From Nocardioides litoris (GTDB lineage Bacteria > Actinomycetota > Actinomycetes > Propionibacteriales > Nocardioidaceae), in the NCBI RefSeq assembly GCF_006346315.1, contig NZ_VDMR01000001.1:1550001-1614000 (forward strand): 64,000 nt of DNA, read 5' to 3'. The notes below the pieces were generated by a model that worked only from the letters and a program-made list of their open reading frames with translations, did not search any database and was not told where the DNA came from. How positions within the stretch are numbered: position 1 is the stretch's first letter; every line of letters starts with the position of its first letter. Below, piece by piece: positions 60,121 to 64,000 of this stretch. Made by a program: the position numbers and the translations under genes.

Positions 60121-61896
60121 ATGCGGTTCAAGAAGCCGTTGATCGCCGTCTCCCTCGTCACGACCTTCGCCCTCGCTGCCTGTGGTGGCAGCGGTGGCAA
60201 CGGTGGCGGCGGCGGTGGGACCGAGGGCGACGTCGACCAGGAGACCCTGGGCGACACCGGTAGTGCGCAGGACGCGTCGCGCGTCGACGGGCCCGTGGAG
60301 ATCGACGGCGCCACCGAGGGTGGCAACATCAATGTCATCTCGGCGGCCGGTCTGAACACCATGCACCCGAGCGAGGCGTACTACCAGAACACCTCGACCA
60401 TCCTCAGCGGCCTCATCACCCGCCAGATGACGCAGTACGTGTACGACGAGGACAGCAAGTCGATGGTGCTCATCCCCGACCTGGCCACCGACCTCGGCAC
60501 GCCCAACGACGACTTCACCGAGTGGACCTTCACGCTGAAGGACGGCATCAAGTACGAGGACGGCACGCCGGTCACGGCCGAGGACCTCGTCTTCGCCGCC
60601 GCCGCGTCGATGGACCGCACCCAGTTCCCCGAGGGCCCCGCCTACTCCAACGACTACCTGGAGAGCGGCGACACCTACGAGGGCTACTTCACCGCCGGCA
60701 ACACCCTCGACGGGTTCACCGGTGCCGAGGCCGACGGCAACACCATCACCTACAAGGCCCGCAAGCCCTTCCCGGACCTGCCCTACTGGCTGACCTTCCC
60801 GGCCATGGGCCCGCAGAACGAGCAGGCCTCGGCCGACCCGGCCGCCTACGCCCGCAAGCCGCTGGCCACCGGCCCCTACAAGTTCGACCAGTACACCCCC
60901 GAGAAGTCGCTCACCCTGGTCCGCAACGACCAGTGGGACCCCGCGACCGACCCGGGCCGCACGCAGTACCCCGACTCGTACTCCATGGAGTTCCAGGTCG
61001 AATCCGAGCAGATCGACCAGCGCATGCTGGCCGACTCCGGTGACGACCAGACCACGATCTCCTACGACGACGTGCTCAACCAGAACTACCGCGCGATGGA
61101 GGAGACCGGCCGTCTCGTCGTCGGTGGCTTCCCGCTGACCCGCTACTGGGCTCCCGACTACCGCAAGATCACCGACGTCCGGGTCCGCCAGGCGCTCGCC
61201 CTGGCCTACCCCTACGCCGACGCCTACAAGGCCGGCGGTCTGATCGAGGGCGTCACGGCCATCCCCGGCCAGGCGCTCATGCCGCCGGGCACCGTGGGTC
61301 GCAAGGACTTCCCCGCGATCGAGGACATGGAGGACGCCGGCACCGACGTCGAGCGGGCTCGCCAGCTCCTCGAGGAGGCCGACGCCGTGGGCTACGAGAT
61401 CATCTGGCCCTACGCCAAGGACGACCCGCAGTCGGTCGCCGCGAAGGACGCCGTCGTCGCCTCGCTCAACGACGCCGGCTTCAAGGCCAGCCCGCTGGCC
61501 TCGACCGTCGCCGACGTCTCGACCGTCCGCTCCGACCCCGACGCCCCGATCAACGTCCGCACCGCGGGCTGGATCGCGGACTGGCCGTCCGGCTCGTCGT
61601 GGTTCCCGCCGCTGATCGAGAGCACCAACCTCAAGGCCGAGGGCACGGGCTCCAACTACTCGATCTTCAGCGAGCCCACCGTCGACGAGAAGATCGCCGA
61701 GATCCAGGAGATGCCGGTCGACGAGCAGGCCGACGCCTGGGGCGAGCTCGACGAGCAGGTCATGACCGAGTACCTCCCGCTCTTCGTCACCGGCTACGGC
61801 GGCGTCGCGCAGATGCACGGCTCCAAGGTCGGTGGCATGAACATCGACAACACCATCGGTCAGCCGACCTGGAAGTCGCTGCACGTCACGCAGTGA
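60121..61896 (+). CDS. Oligopeptide-type ABC transporter substrate-binding lipoprotein (SBP family 5)
   Basis: 591 residues. Lipobox LAAC near residue 20, then a Gly-rich linker. Family 5 features: PDLATDLGTPNDDFTEWTFTLKDGIKYEDGTPVTAEDLVFA, YKARKPFPDLPYW, and the later DVRVRQALALAYPYADAYK and VDEKIAEIQ. It captures a peptide-like or other solute outside the cell. Ligand not known. It lies 50 bases after the DppC gene and 154 bases before the DppB gene, with a hairpin in between that may set a higher level of this subunit. Confidence 0.92.
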   Translation: MRFKKPLIAVSLVTTFALAACGGSGGNGGGGGGTEGDVDQETLGDTGSAQDASRVDGPVEIDGATEGGNINVISAAGLNTMHPSEAYYQNTSTILSGLITRQMTQYVYDEDSKSMVLIPDLATDLGTPNDDFTEWTFTLKDGIKYEDGTPVTAEDLVFAAAASMDRTQFPEGPAYSNDYLESGDTYEGYFTAGNTLDGFTGAEADGNTITYKARKPFPDLPYWLTFPAMGPQNEQASADPAAYARKPLATGPYKFDQYTPEKSLTLVRNDQWDPATDPGRTQYPDSYSMEFQVESEQIDQRMLADSGDDQTTISYDDVLNQNYRAMEETGRLVVGGFPLTRYWAPDYRKITDVRVRQALALAYPYADAYKAGGLIEGVTAIPGQALMPPGTVGRKDFPAIEDMEDAGTDVERARQLLEEADAVGYEIIWPYAKDDPQSVAAKDAVVASLNDAGFKASPLASTVADVSTVRSDPDAPINVRTAGWIADWPSGSSWFPPLIESTNLKAEGTGSNYSIFSEPTVDEKIAEIQEMPVDEQADAWGELDEQVMTEYLPLFVTGYGGVAQMHGSKVGGMNIDNTIGQPTWKSLHVTQ

Positions 61897-61919
61897 CCTG
61901 AGGGTCAGCTCCACCTGGT

Positions 61920-61955
61920 CGCCGGGTCATCGCACCTCGGTGCGGTGACCCGGCG
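61920..61955 (+). terminator. Strong hairpin between binding-protein and permease genes
   Basis: CGCCGGGTCA-t-CGCAC / GTGCG-g-TGACCCGGCG, a 15-base stem with one mismatch and a CTCG loop, 23 bases after the stop. It probably slows 3' decay or partly terminates, which would raise the binding protein relative to the membrane parts. Confidence 0.55.
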
Positions 61956-62050
61956 ATCGCCCTTGTGCCCGGGGCGGTGCCACCCGGCGTCTCGACCGTC
62001 GTCCCCCGCCCCGTCCAGCACGTCCACCACCTCGAGGAGAGGTCCACCCC

Positions 62051-63048
62051 ATGCTCGGCTTCGTCGTGCGGCGACTGCTCTCGTCGCTCATCGTCCTGCT
62101 CCTGGCGTCCTTCGTCGTCTTCGCCGTCTTCTACCTGGGCCCGAGCAACCCGGCGCGCCCGGTGTGCGAGGGGGCCGGCGGCCGCTGCACGCCCGAGCGG
62201 CTGGTGGCGATCGAGAAGCAGATGGGCCTCGACAAGCCCGTCCTGTCGGCCTACGGCGAGTTCATGGGCGGCATCGTCAAGGGCCGCGAGATCGACTTCG
62301 GGGCCAGCGCCTACGACTGCACCGCTCCCTGCCTCGGGGTGTCCTACGACACCCGCAACTTCGTCACCGACGAGCTGAAGGAACGCATCGTCCCCACGAT
62401 CCTGCTCGCCATCGGTGGGTCGATCGTGTTCCTCGTCGTCGGCGTGACGACCGGCATCCTCGCCGCCTCGAGACGGGGGTCATCGACCGACCGGCTGCTG
62501 GTGAGCGGCAGCCTCCTGGTCTCCTCGATCCCGTACTACCTGCTCTGCCTGATCGCGTGGATCTTCCTGACGCTGCAGACCAACATCTTCCCGGCGACCG
62601 GCTACTTCCCGATCACCGAGAACCCCCTCAAGACGATCGGCGGGCTCCTGCTGCCCTCGCTGGTGCTCGGCTTCGCCACGGCACCCGCCTATGCGCGCTA
62701 CACGCGCGGCCAGATGGTCGAGACGCTCGGCGACGACTTCGTGCGCACCGCCTCGGCCAAGGGCCTGCCCCGCAGGCGGGTGCTGTTCCGGCACGCGCTC
62801 CGGGCGGCGATCGTGCCCATCGTGACCATCTTCGGCCTCGACTTCGGTGCCCTGCTCGCCGGCACGATCTTCACCGAGGCCATCTTCAGCATCGACGGCA
62901 TCGGCCGGTGGGGCCTGGAGGCCCTGGACTCGCCGCTCGACCTGCCCGTGATCACCGCGACCGTCCTCGTCGGGGCCACGTTCATCGTGGTCTCCAACTT
63001 GGTCGTCGACATCGCGTACGGCTTCCTGGACCCGAGGGTGAGGATCGG

Positions 63049-63052
<4 letters not shown>
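62051..63052 (+). CDS. ABC transporter permease, DppB/OppB type
   Basis: 333 residues, six TM helices. RRLLSSLIVLLLASFVVFAVFYLGPSNPAR at the start, then the EAA loop DDFVRTASAKGLPRRRVLFRHALRAAIVPIVTIFGLDFGALL. The GAGGRCTPERLVAIEKQMGLD loop is the usual periplasmic region. Partner of the DppC-type permease. Note the unusual gene order C - SBP - B - D. ATG 62051 after GAGGAGAGG; stop overlaps the ATPase gene. Confidence 0.93.

Positions 63053-64000
<948 letters not shown>

Noticed and set aside
58720..61896. A frame of more than 1000 codons spanning the first permease and joining the binding protein
   Set aside because: The first part reads the permease gene in a wrong frame and is Arg/Pro/Gly-rich; the real binding protein starts at ATG 60121 with a lipoprotein signal.

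Overview
The window looks like a chromosomal segment from a high-GC actinobacterium, most likely a Nocardioides-type member of the Nocardioidaceae. The supporting signs are very GC-rich codon use with many GTG starts, an SsgA-like protein, F420-linked enzyme families, an actinobacterial sulfite reductase/APS reductase operon with a Cys-ending leader peptide, and the conserved block pgsA, pdxS, pdxT, yebC, ruvCAB, yajC-secDF, apt, rel, (DUF349), MBL, hisS. That order is also found in Mycobacterium. The genus is inferred, not proven. No prophage, insertion sequence, CRISPR array or rRNA was seen.

Left part (1-12,700): a leftward Opp/Nik-type ABC importer behind a Fur/Zur-like palindrome; a leftward assimilatory sulfate-reduction operon (leader peptide, sulfite reductase, small Cys-rich protein, cysH, CbiX-like protein); a secreted small protein; glyA; and a CitA/DcuS-type two-component system divergent from the C4-dicarboxylate carrier dctA, with a CRP-like site between them. 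12,700-18,400: membrane and potassium functions (YihY, a TrkA-domain K+ channel, a DoxX-like protein, Kup with two tandem terminators, a VC0807-like protein). 18,500-22,700: a zinc-ribbon protein of unknown role, four tRNA genes, a class IV aminotransferase, the SsgA-like gene, a DUF3052 protein and an F420-reductase-like oxidoreductase.

22,790-31,750: thrS, a GNAT, a PPOX protein, MarR divergent from pirin and a VOC protein, an AurF-like diiron N-oxygenase with a ferredoxin-reductase fusion and a TetR regulator, and a HIT hydrolase. 31,950-36,600: a sugar ABC importer with a ROK repressor behind a double operator region. 36,616-43,900: pgsA and pdxS, followed by an insert separating pdxS from pdxT. 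The insert carries a carboxylesterase and a SipW/TasA-like export cassette: two SipW-signal proteins, a SipW-type peptidase, an LPDTG wall protein, and a second SipW-type peptidase that is itself fused to a SipW-type exported domain.

43,925-58,771: pdxT, yebC, a secreted protein, SOS-controlled ruvCAB, yajC-secD-secF, apt, rel, a roughly 480-bp nested palindromic intergenic region, DUF349, an MBL hydrolase and hisS. 59,051-64,000: a rightward oligopeptide-type ABC operon that runs off the window.

The points most worth a second look are the peptidase-substrate fusion in the SipW cassette, the structured repeat shared by two convergent intergenic regions with a compensatory base-pair change, the Zur-like control of an Opp-type importer, and the cysteine leader/hairpin ahead of the sulfite reductase.
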